Positions 23,961 to 33,255 of a DNA stretch of 64,000 nucleotides are shown piece by piece. The DNA comes from Panicum virgatum (lineage: Eukaryota; Streptophyta; Magnoliopsida; Poales; Poaceae). Below the pieces are notes generated by a model. It had not been told where the DNA came from. It searched no databases and was given only the letters and a program-made list of their open reading frames with translations. Positions within the stretch are counted from its first letter, which is position 1. The number at the start of each line of letters is the position of its first letter. A program made the translations under genes and the position numbers. Location: assembly GCF_016808335.1 (NCBI RefSeq), contig NC_053150.1, forward strand, positions 42,931,607-42,995,606, given 5' to 3'.

Positions 23961-23976
23961 ACCTAAGGCATGTTAG
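23961..23976 (+). promoter_or_regulatory. Shared 3'-end motif, copy 2
   Basis: ACCTAAGGCATGTTAG, identical over 16 bp to copy 1, 52 bp past the stop of GRF gene 2. The similarity continues into TTACCGTAGTTTGCAAC. Confidence 0.6.
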
Positions 23977-24311
23977 GTTTAGTATTGGACCTCGTTACCG
24001 TAGTTTGCAACAGGTCCTGACATGCCATGTCATGTGTTCTGTGCGTTGAATTGTGTGGACCACTATTTAATTTGTGTTCAATGTTTGAACGGTGATTGTT
24101 TTTATTGTTTTTATTGTCTGTACTGGCCGATATATGCCAACGGAGTTGTTATCGCGTCGGTCTGAAAAGTTTATTTGTAGGGCAATGCTTCTGAATAATT
24201 TAGTTGCAGCTAGTACAAATTACACAATGCCGATTAATTTGAGATTGAAATTACAATAACAATTGCACTGGCATGTACATGGAACACGGTAACGTCGTGT
24301 TCCATCTAGAC

Positions 24312-24326
24312 CTAACATGCCTTAGG
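24312..24326 (-). promoter_or_regulatory. Shared 3'-end motif, copy 3
   Basis: On the minus strand CCTAAGGCATGTTAG lies 34 bp past the stop of the oppositely oriented GRF gene 3, followed at a distance by a related ACCGTG segment. Its presence on the other strand at the same relative place makes chance unlikely. Confidence 0.6.
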
Positions 24327-24359
24327 GAATACGAAATTCGAACATTACATGATAGTCAT

Positions 24360-24946
24360 CTACTGAGTGCACCGAGGATACTTCCCCTTCCTAATAGCCT
24401 CGGGTCCCGCCTCCTTCGCACGGCGGGCCCTCTCTCGCTTCCTCTTCCTATCAGCTTCACGCTCCTCCGCCTGCCGACGTTCAACTTCTGCGAACCTCTT
24501 TTCGATCTCTTCTTTATCTTTCTTGCGCTTCTCCTCCATTTTTTCCTCTTGCAGCATTCGCTGCCACCTTTCCGCAGCCCACCTTGCTTGGCGCTCAACA
24601 TGTTCCTTAGCTTCGGTCGATTGCTCCGTGTCCAGCCACTGTATGAAATCACAAAGAGGTGGTGGACTCTATTTCGAAGCCGAGTTAGAATTAACATACT
24701 GAACTCCGAAGGCGCAAACTAGATAGTGCGAGGTGATACCTTCGCTTTGTCCTTGCCGTAGCGCTTTGGCGGATCGAACTCGTAGTTCTCACACATGAAG
24801 AACCTCCTGCCGAAGTCATCGCTCAAAACTTTGGACTATATCAGCTTGCACAACGAACCGCAGAAGCACATTGGAACCTGCACTCCTTGAGGCACAGATT
24901 CTCTAATTTTGTTCCACGGAATGTAGGTAGAACCAGAGGAAGACAT
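24360..24946 (-). pseudogene. GRF-like zinc-finger and coiled-coil protein, MULE accessory gene 3
   Basis: ATG at 24946 on the minus strand. Exon 1 (24946-24740) encodes MSSSSGSTYIPWNKI, then CFCGSLCKL, an in-frame TAG, then FGRRFFMCENYEFDPPKRYG. Exon 2 (24668-24360) begins SPPPLCDFIQWLDTEQS, completing the GRF finger, and continues as a long charged helix rich in E, K and R (KRKKDKEEIEKRFAEVERRQ), a probable coiled coil. GT-AG sites are at 24739 and 24669. The stop inside the finger breaks the gene. A TATA-like CTATAAATAAAAT is on the minus strand at about 25018-25030. The gene converges on gene 2, so the pair shares a common intergenic 3' region. Confidence 0.65.
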
Positions 24947-25379
24947 GGTGGTCGTGCGTGGATGGCTAAAGACTCCGTATGAGATGGCTACTGACTTCAT
25001 ATGAGATGGGGTGATATTTTATTTATAGATGGAGCTATTTGGTCTATAGGCATGGTTCACGCATGTCTATCGCCGTTTGAAACGGCGGTAAGTACTCCCA
25101 TATTTTTAATTATAGTGGGGGTGCAGAAGAATCTGATGTAAGGTGACAAGACATCGAAATGGTAATTGAAACTCATGAATATCTCTTGAAAATATATTTT
25201 CACAGATTATTAGAGTTAAATCTAATTTGTATAAATTTTTAAAAAATATTTCCCTAACCTCTGCTATCTCTATTATTTTCTGAAATATCTCTAAATGTAA
25301 AGATAATAATTACAGTTCAGATAGTCTTTAAAATAATTATACAAATATTTATAGCAGTGAAAGCTTATAAAACAATTAA

Positions 25380-25625
25380 AAAAAATATGGGACACCTACC
25401 GCCGTTTAAAACGGCGGTAGGGCGCTGCCAGCTACAGCCGGCTGTAGCAGCCGGCTATAGCCGGGCTACAGCGCGGCGGTAGTACTTACCGCCGGATCAA
25501 TTGGCGGTAAGGAGCTACCGCCGTTTGATCCGGCGGTATCTTCCAAGGGCCCACGGCCTGTGGAAGATACCGCCGGATCAAACGGCGGTAGCTCCTTACC
25601 GCCAATTGATCCTGCGGCAGGGTGA
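25380..25625. repeat. Palindrome-rich inner part of the right MULE TIR
   Basis: Successive short palindromes: ACCGCCG/CGGCGGT pairs around TTTAAAA, around GATCAATT, and around TTTGATC. The last forms a longer hairpin across GAAGATACCGCC near 25540-25570. The left end shows the same style at 14935-15055. These can form hairpins and may bind transposase. Confidence 0.7.
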
Positions 25626-25739
25626 CATTTTTGAAAAAAAATTATACCCACATATATTTTTGATAAGTCGACGAAAAAAAATATAAAAATAAAAAAAATT
25701 CTGCTGGTAGGGCAGAAACGGGCCTCGGCCCTCGGCCCA

Positions 25740-26107
25740 CTTAGAGGAACGATGACCGGACCCGAAGTCTCCCAAACGACCCTGCGTCGCCCTTGACCCC
25801 GAGTGCAAGTCGTGCCCCGGGTCCTGTGCCAATCTCCCCCGACTGGCAGCATGAGAGGATAGTGGACGAACACGGCGTTGCGAGCCAAGGCTCTTGTCGT
25901 GCGCATGGGGCAATGCTGAGCCCGAAAGTCAAATCGCTGCGCGGGCCATCTCCCCGCCCCCCTACGTGGGGCTAACAGAACTCCTGCTGACACTTCCTAT
26001 CAGCTGACCGTCCTCAAGAGCGGACAGGCCAGGGATCACCCATCTCAACACCATCGATTGTGCGTCATCATCGCCATGCCGCGAACATGCTATTGCAGTG
26101 GTGATCT
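25740..26107. other. Unassigned DNA between the MULE and a MITE
   Basis: No gene or repeat boundary is recognised. ORFs on both strands are short and look random. Confidence 0.5.
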
Positions 26108-26430
26108 GGGCCCTGTTTGGAAGTTTGGATCCAAATTTTTGAATTAAGGAATCTCGCATGCATGATACATTAAATAAAATTTACTTGTGAATCTAATGAG
26201 CCTAATTAAGCCATAATTTACTACAGTGATGCTACAGTAACCATCCACTAATTTTGAATTAATATACTTTGTTAGAATTGTCTCGTAAAGTAGCCCTAGG
26301 GTTTTGCAATTAATTTTATGATTAGACTTTATTTAATACTTCAAATGGCAAGATTATTTGAGAGAAATTTTACGGTGCTTGGAGATTTTATGAGCCGTTG
26401 AGGGGTCCAGATCCAATGGTTAAAAAATGT
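26108..26430. mobile_element. MITE with GGGCCCTGTTTGG end
   Basis: Opens GGGCCCTGTTTGGAAG and contains the core AATCTAATGAGCCTAATTAA and GATGCTACAGTAACCATC shared with the MITEs at 27894 and 55076. The right end is not clear. A matching inverted terminus (reverse complement AGGGCGCTGTTTGGTTC) lies at about 27694-27710, so the MITE end may bound a larger 1.6-kb unit. Confidence 0.5.
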
Positions 26431-26964
26431 AAGGAACCGGTTACGAAGAACTAAATGTGTGGACCAGGAACTATTATTTTGTGGGCCAGGAACCACTTAT
26501 GGAAATGATGCTAAGGGTATTTTAGTACTTTTCATATCTTTTCAATCATTAAACAATGTAAATCGCTTTGGAGAATAAAAACGATAGAATGTGCCGATGT
26601 CGCCGCCGGTCAGGCCCTGCTGCCGCATGTCCCTGGTCCGAGGACTACGGGCGGCATGGTTGGAGCAGGCCGCCCAAGCGGTGTAGCGCTGCGTCATCTT
26701 CATCGTTGCCGCTGACGCATGTCCCTTGATCCAGGGGATGGTGGCACAGCATGAGCGGGACGCGGGGCGGCTAAGCAACACAGTGCCGATATCTAGGAGC
26801 GAGGATGGCCCGGAGGCACAGCGTTGGCATCAAGGAGATGGGATGGCCTGGAGGCGCGGCTACGGGTGGGACGGCTGTTCGGCGTCGACATGGCGTGCAG
26901 CCAGCGGACGGGCTACGACGTCGGCATGGCGTGTAGTCGGCGGATGGGCTACGGCGTCGGCGTG

Positions 26965-27197
26965 GAGGGCAGCCTCTTGGAGGTCCGTCGGGTGTTCCTC
27001 GACGTGTCCATTATGGTGGAGACGAGGCGGAGAAGCTTGACAACATGAAGAGTCACATCGCCAATGCCTGCTATTGCATTCAGGGCGGCAACAAGGAGCT
27101 GGGCAAGGCTAGGGTGTACTTGTTGAGCGGCCACAAGTGGTTCTACATCGGCATCGTGCCCATCAACACGAGCTTGAGGATCTCGAGTGAATTGTAA
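26965..27197 (+). pseudogene. Captured syntaxin (Qa-SNARE) gene fragment
   Basis: In one frame up to about 27030 it reads SLLEVRRVFLDVSIMVET. After a frame change it reads EKLDNMKSHIANACYCIQ, then GGNKELGKARVYLLSGHKW, then a short hydrophobic piece and VPINTSLRISSEL with a stop at 27195-27197. This is the order of the SNARE helix of plant plasma-membrane syntaxins (SYP1 type): LLELHQVFLDMAVMVE, an E-L-D-IE-H-V segment, GNKELGKA and a C-terminal tail ending near IPIATSL. The membrane anchor is mostly deleted and there is no upstream Habc domain, so it is a fragment. It lies between MITE-like termini, suggesting capture. The GC-rich DNA at 26790-26960 could be more of the captured segment but I cannot assign it. 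Confidence 0.65.
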
Positions 27198-27893
27198 TAT
27201 GGAACAACATCGGGGTTGTGAATTGTGATGACAAAGGGTTCGAATTCAATTCGTTAGGCGGGTTTGAATGATTTCGACACTCTGATTGTGTCTCTGTTGT
27301 TTGATTTCGTAGCCTAAATTTTAAAGTAACACCAGTGCGGGTTGTTTGGTTGAGGGAGGGCCGCGCGCTGCTCGCCGCCGCTGCCGGGGAAAGGCCGCAC
27401 TGGCCGCCGCCACCTGGGAAGAGCTGCGCGTAGCAGCGCAGGTGGCGGCCGGGGAACGGCTGCGTGCAGGCCGCCGCGGCTGCGGAAGGCCCGAGCGCAG
27501 GCCGGTGGCCACCGCCGGTCAAGAGAAGAATGAGATGTATTCGTGTGCTGGATAAAGTGACTAAACTGTCCTCAATTAAAATAAAACATCCCTGATCAAA
27601 TCAACGCTCCAGATAATTTGCGGAGGGAGGAACCGGTGGTTCTCTCAAGCACCTTATCAAGCCTCATTCTTTGATCTAAAATCTAGACTAGAAGAACCAA
27701 ACAGCGCCCTGACGGAACACCACTCTGAGTGATCGCCATATCCTACCCTCTCGGGACAGCTTGGAGAAGTGACGACCCATGACGAACAGGGATGGTCGGA
27801 CTATTATCAAGATCAGAGGCGGTGCTCAGCCGTACGCCCCCCGCTGACAGATGCTGCGACCCCGACTGGAGAAGGAAGATGGCGTCCGACTGT

Positions 27894-28246
27894 GGCCTGT
27901 TTAGTTCCCACCCATAAATCCCGTAAACATAAAAAAAACATCACATCGAATGTTTAGATACATGTATGGAGTACTAAATGAATTCTATTTACAAAACTTT
28001 TTGCATGGATGCGCTGTAAATCGCGAGACGAATCTAATGAGCCTACTTAATCCATGATTTGCAACAGTGATGCTACAGTAACTATCCGCTAATTATTAAT
28101 TAATCATGAATTAATTAGCATCATTAGATTCGTCTCGCAATTTACAACCCATCTGTGCAAAAAGTTTTGTAAATAGACTTCGTTTAGTACTTCAAATTAA
28201 CAATATTCCAACGCAAAATTTTTTTGCGCTGGAACTAAACACGGCC
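27894..28246. mobile_element. MITE, about 353 bp, GGCCTGTTTAGTTCC termini
   Basis: Starts GGCCTGTTTAGTTCCC and ends GGAACTAAACACGGCC. The middle is a near-palindrome (TGCAACAGTGATGCTACAGT and TTAATCATGAATTAATTAG). TGT flanks both ends, a possible 3-bp duplication. Confidence 0.75.
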
Positions 28247-28577
28247 TGTGTTTAGTTAGTGAAATTTTTTGGTTCAAAGGTCACATCGATTGTTTGACCA
28301 GGGAGGACTTTTCGAGCACTAATTATAAAACTAATTTCAGAATTCGCTTGGAAACTGCGAGATAAATCTTGTGAGGCCTTTGACCGTATCATTAGCATAT
28401 CTGGGTTACTGTAGCACTTATGGTTAATCACGCACTAATTAGACTCAAAAGATTTGTCTCATGATGTACATCCAAACTGTGCAATTAATTTTATTTTTTA
28501 ACTATATTTAATATTTCTTGCATTTGTTAAAAAAGAGAGAAAAAAATTTTGGCCAAAATTTTTTTTGGGAACTAAGC
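28243..28577. mobile_element. Second MITE abutting the first
   Basis: Begins GGCCTGTGTTTAGTTAGTG, overlapping the end of the previous element, and ends near TTTTTTGGGAACTAAGC. It contains a GGGTTACTGTAGCACTTATG core with an inverted CACTAATTAG segment. No coding sequence. Confidence 0.6.
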
Positions 28578-28579
28578 GG

Positions 28580-29232
28580 TTTCGACTAGCGGAACAGGAG
28601 GTCTTCCATTATTATAGTTCCACGTCAGCTACCCTGTAACACCCCTCGTCCATAAAAAGAGGTGTCCTCCACCTAGGATAGGAGACTTTTTTCGGTGACT
28701 TCTAGCAACTTCTAGAGAGACACCCGACTCACGAGAGGCTTGACACCTCCTCTGCCAAGCTTCTCTTGCACTCAGCCCTAAGCTTGTCACTCCCCAGCTC
28801 CATTGAACAACCGGCTCGAGCAAAGAAGCAGATCAGCCCCCGACTGGATGTAGGGTATTCAAGTTTGAACCAATATAACTTTTGAGTCATTTCGTGCTAG
28901 ACGATCAGGGCGCACCACAACATTGACGAGTATGATAAATGAAAAAAAAACAAAAAAATTAAACAAAAAGCTTTGAGCTAAACAAGTAATCGATGTGTTC
29001 GCTTGGCTGTGGCTGGTGGTTGGTGCTGATTTGTTATAAGAGAACATTACTGCTGACTGTCTGGTAGCTGGTGGCTGGTGCTGATTTAGTAGGCAACATA
29101 TCTGGTGGAAACCACAACCTTCATGAAAACCCGTGCAGACCACGGCAAAAAAATCATCTAAATTCACCAAAAAAATCACACATGTAGATGATATGATGAT
29201 ACACAACCTTGTAAAATATTTTGTCCAAACTC
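28580..29232. other. Unassigned repeat-like DNA
   Basis: Contains GTAACACCCCTCG and GTAGGGTATTCAAGTTTGAACC, which look like pieces of a plant LTR, and two imperfect copies of GGCTGGTGCTGATTT at about 29020 and 29075. No gene is recognised. Confidence 0.4.
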
Positions 29233-29240
29233 GAATTTAT

Positions 29241-29640
29241 TTGTTAGATATAAAAATAACAAATTTCCAACAAATCATATGGACCCCACCGCTCCTTGTC
29301 GGGAATAGGACACTTAAGGAGATCAAGATCCTTGACAATGCACTGCACCTCATGTGCCTGTTCCACCACAAAACGGTTGTTCACCATCCTGTAGTCATGA
29401 AAACTCTCCATGAGGTACAGTTCATTGCCCGCATCTGTTGCATCATACTTTGTAACCTGAGCATCCCACAACGTCTTCACCTTTGTCTCATCAATGTACA
29501 CACAGACCAATCCGTCTGATAGATTGCTAATGATACATCCGACAAAGAGATTATTGGCCACATCGTACTTCTTCTGCTCTTCAGCAGTAAGTACGCCCAT
29601 AGGCTTGCAAAGTCCCATGTCCCAGATGACCAGAGGTATC
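29241..29640 (-). pseudogene. Copia gag fragment
   Basis: The minus strand gives LTAEEQKKYDVANNLFVGCI, then VKTLWDAQVTKYDATDAGNE, then VEQAHEVQCIVKDLDLLKCP, matching the UBN2-type gag of plant Ty1/copia elements. It is cut at its start (fused to LTR sequence near 29640) and stops at 29244, so only a gag segment remains. Confidence 0.7.
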
Positions 29641-29939
29641 CAGTGGACACGTTGTGCGCCTGCGTATTTCACCACGCCACGCCCCGCCCCGCCCCGCCCC
29701 GCCCGGCGAGCCGAGCCGAGCCGAGCCGAGCGCGCGCGTGTGGAGCTCCCCTTCTCTCCCCACACACATAGCTTGGAGAGGTGAATACAACCTCCATATT
29801 TAAGTTGGTCATATTCTACTTCAACTAGCAAGGTGGGACTAAAGGTTTGCACACTAACTCACTTCCTCATGTTCTATGGGCCTTTGAGATTTATTTGGAA
29901 TTTCTGAAATTGTTCATGGGCCTAGCCCAAATTCCATCA
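29640..29939 (-). repeat. Copia LTR, segment A copy (3'-truncated)
   Basis: On the minus strand it begins TGATGGAATTTGGGCTAGGC at 29939, directly after the purine tract GATCTGGTGGGGGA, and runs to about GCGCACAACGTGTCCACTGG. It is the same LTR as at 52245-53087 but its last half is missing and gag sequence follows directly. A GGCGG-type microsatellite has expanded inside it (about 29685-29710). Confidence 0.7.
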
Positions 29940-30496
29940 ATCCCCCACCAGATCTCGAATACCCATCAGAGATTTTGCCTGTCTCTCACTACTGTTTATA
30001 TACCAGTGTTTCAGCAAGGACTGTTAATTTGAACTCTTGCTAAGAGCTTCAAGCTACACTCATTCACAACTTGAACAATGGACTAAGCCTTGAATTGCAA
30101 GTTTTGTGCGAACAATATTCACTCAAAGCCCGAACCAGTACACGGTAGCCAGTAGCCTGCTCCGCGGTTGGAGCATATATGTCGTACTCCCTGGTCTCTT
30201 CATGAGTTTACTAGAGATTACCCACTTCTCACAAACTGCGACATTAGACAATCAAACTCATATAGGTGTGTTCTTTCAAGAATGCTCTGTAGGACAGCAC
30301 CTTTGCTCATTAGAGCCAACAGAAACACATTAAGGCAAATAGCCAACCTGCCTTACAGCAACTGAGAGTATTACATCTTTTCTCAGAGAGGGTTTAACCA
30401 TTACTCTCCTCAGTTCACCATCAGCTTGTTTTCCTCAAATCCTAATTCACGGGATCTCCGATCACATAGGTTGGGTTACCACTGTGGCAATTTATA

Positions 30497-30630
30497 GGGA
30501 AAATTCGATTCATGCCACCACAACTCCGTGAAATTGGGTGTCATATTGAAAATCATGCCACTCAATGGCATGATTTTCAACATGAGATCCAATTTCAAGA
30601 AATTGGAGTGGCATGGATCCAACTGACCCC
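30497..30630. mobile_element. 134-bp hAT-type MITE inserted in copia segment A only
   Basis: GGGAAAATTCGATTCATGCC at the left and (reverse complement) GGGGTCAGTTGGATCCATGC at the right, with an internal palindrome around AAAATCATGCC. It is flanked by AATTTATA at 30489-30496 and 30631-30638. The sister copy at about 51440 has an empty site (ACTTATATGGG). Confidence 0.85.
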
Positions 30631-30633
30631 AAT

Positions 30634-31278
30634 TTATATGGGTCTCATACCCATCTCTCTTGATGCACTATCTATCACATTTCGTGATAGTCCTTTTGTA
30701 AAAGGATCTGCCAGGTTTTTGTCTGTTTGAATATAAGTCACACTTATCACTCCAGAGTTTCTCAATTTCCTGACAGACTTCAGTCGTCTCTTAACATGTC
30801 TTGATGACTTTGCATTATCCTTAGCACTGTTCACTTTGACTATCACCGTTTGATTGTCATAATTCATAAGGATAGCCGGCACTGGTTTCTCAACCATAGG
30901 CAAGTCCATCAAGAGCTCACGCAGCCACTCTGCCTCAACAGTGGCTGTGTCCAAAGCAGTAAGTTCTGCTTCCATGGTTGACCGTGTCAAAATGGTCTGT
31001 TTGCAACACCTCCATGATATAGCACAACCTCCAAGGGTAAACACATATCAACTCGTGGCATATAACTCATCAGCGTTAGATATCCAGTTCGAATCACTAT
31101 ATCCCTCAAGCACAGCAGGGTGCCCAGAATAGTGAATCCCATAACTCATAGTACTTACTAGATAGCACATAACCCTTTCAAGTGCATGCCAATGATCAGT
31201 ACCCGGGTTTGACATGAACCTGCTCAATTTGCTCACAACAAAAGATATGTCGGGTCTCGTTGCGCTAGCTAAGTACAT
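30634..31278 (-). pseudogene. Copia pol C terminus (end of RT and RNase H), segment A
   Basis: Frames 31278-31048 and 31044-30634 together match the copia region MYLASATRPDISFVVSKLSR, then SDSNWISNADE, ISWRCCKQTILTRSTMEAEL, and a tail with YIQTDKNLADPFTKGL. SDSNW and STMEAE are RNase H landmarks. A TGA replaces the Gly codon present in the sister copy (ATSGYVF). Upstream pol sequence is cut by the gypsy LTR at 31367. Confidence 0.85.
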
Positions 31279-31366
31279 GAGTGAACCAATAATCTACGAA
31301 TATCTTAGTTGATCTTTGGTAATTTTTTTGTTCTTTCACAACATCGCACTGGGCTCATAAGGTGTT

Positions 31367-31784
31367 TGTCAGACCCGGGACAGCGGGACTGCTTATAGAC
31401 ATAGAATGTTCTAGAGTAAGGGATAGCTCATGGATGTACCTTACCTCTTTTGTAACTACCCGAATAGGCATAGAACTAGCTGCAATATAAAGGAAACTAC
31501 CCGATTGTGTTGTAGTAGGATTCCAACTGTACTCGACTAGGACTTTCCTTGTAACCCTGTCCCCCCGGATATATAAGGGCGGGCAGGGACCCCCTCCAAA
31601 CAATCATCTACACCTAAGGCAATACAAACCACCACACAGGACGTAGGGTACTACGCAACTTGCGGCCCGAACCTGTCTAAATCCTTGTGTTCCTTGCACC
31701 ATCGAGTTCCAGAGCCGTCAATCCCTACCTACACACCCTATTGCTAAGGGTATCCCTGAGCAGACTTGGCGGTAAACACCGACA
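31367..31784 (+). repeat. 5' LTR of the Tat element (418 bp)
   Basis: TGTCAGACCC...ACACCGACA, colinear with 6630-7046. TATA-like GGATATATAAGGGCGGG at about 31567. The following GTGGCGCGCCAGGTAGCGG, rejoined across the nested insertion, is the primer-binding region. Confidence 0.9.
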
Positions 31785-31792
31785 GTGGCGCG

Positions 31793-33255
31793 TGTTGGCG
31801 CTCCTTAGCACCCCAATTTATGTACCGCAAGCGCACGGATCGTGGTAGCTTTTCTCTTAGAGTACTCCCCCAAGGTTTATCAATCCGCGGATCGACAAAG
31901 AACTACATAATTTTTTCCATCTAATCTAACGGATCTATCCTAACATGAAGCATGAATTGCACATATAGAGTAAACCTTTAATAGATATGAGTGTTGTGTA
32001 AAGGTTGATCTCATCCATAAACATAGGCGTAACCATAGCAAAACCAAAGACATGACTAGGCCTATCGTCATCTAGTTGTAGTTCAAGCTAACGAGCAAAT
32101 AAAACATGCATCTCAATCAATAGCATCCTTAAATCAAAACCTCCAATCCAACGCCTCGGGAACCCCTCTACTCAGGCCACGCCCTGTCACGACGCTCCCT
32201 TTGTACAAAAGCACCCCGAAGCATGCTAGACGTGTCGAACCCCCTTGGGTAGATCCGGTATGAACTCCTAGCCACCATAGCTACAAGAACACCCCATGTA
32301 ATCTATCTCGAGAATAGATCTAGGAATAAGCGCACCCAAGGAAAGAATGACATAAAAAGGAGAGACATGATCGCTAATAGATTTGGAAGACATGATTATC
32401 ATTACTCACATAATAGATGTGTTTGGATCATCACCGCCGTGTGCACACCATTGATGAATCCAACTAGCTCATGAACTCTGCCATGGCACAACCACGCAGG
32501 GAGGCCATGGTGGCTAGGGGCGGCCTAAGCCATCTCCTAGACAACTTCGAAGACTTACGGCGGCCGTCCTCTCCCTCCGGTCTTGGCCCTAGGTTTTCTT
32601 CGAGTTCTGGGTGGATGGATGCCCTGAGTTGAATAAGGTGCGAGCTATTTATGAGCCGAGGAAGCCACCGGTCGAAGGGGAGGCCGAACCGCCTCAGAAA
32701 CGTGCTAGGCCGGCCGGCTCATGGGCCTAGGCCGGCCGACCTACCCTCTTTCGGGCCCGGCTCGGTCTCATCTTTCGCGTGTAGACTCCTTGCATCTTCT
32801 AGAGTTTATGTCCTTCACGATTGCACCCCTTTAGACGTCGTTATCTTGGAGATACCTTCGAGGAAAAGATAGGATAGGGAATCCTTCCTTAAATCTTCAT
32901 TTGCTTTGCTTAATCCCGAAGTATCTTGATCTCATCTTCATGGGCTTGGTCCTTTGGGCTCTCTTGGAGGATGGATGTGCATGAATGGGCTTCGAATCAA
33001 CATGGGCTTTGGTCCTTCCTTTGGGCTTTGGCCTTCGTCTTTCTCCGTGTTAGCGCTCGATCACGGGCCTCGTCATTTCATGCTCCAAAATAGGCCAAAA
33101 ACCTGCAAAAACGAAGTTCCTCCAAAATATATGTGCAAATGTGAAAATGACCAATAATTAGGCCGGGGTTTCGACGGTTAGTGATTTTGATATTAAATTC
33201 ATGCCATTATCAAGGATAAACAAGGGATAAAATGAGTACTTAAGGAGCACCAACA
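31793..33255 (-). repeat. 3' LTR of the nested element
   Basis: 1,463 bp, highly similar to 40107-41590. It lacks a stretch of about 21 bp (CCGCCCAGCTGATGGGCCTA) that is duplicated in the other LTR. Confidence 0.93.

Larger units (their letters stand above)
14808..25739 (+). mobile_element. Multi-gene Mutator-like element (MULE), about 10.9 kb, with long TIRs
   Basis: The two ends are long inverted repeats. The left arm (about 14848-14950: T-rich stretch, then TTATCAAAAATATATG, then TCAAAAATGTCACCC) recurs in reverse complement at about 25612-25712. Further inward both arms carry palindromes of the form ACCGCCGG...CCGGCGGT. Between them lie a MURA-type transposase, a PMD gene and three GRF-like genes. 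The exact outer limits are uncertain: a TGGGCCG-like sequence near 14808 and 25739 is my best guess and no 9-bp target duplication was found. All annotated genes inside except GRF gene 1 carry at least one break, so this copy is probably no longer autonomous. Confidence 0.75.

Noticed and set aside
29685..29735. Possible regulatory GC-box array (CCCCGCCCCG repeats)
   Set aside because: It is a simple-repeat expansion within the copia LTR, and the sister LTR has GCCACGCCACG at the same place, so microsatellite slippage explains it.
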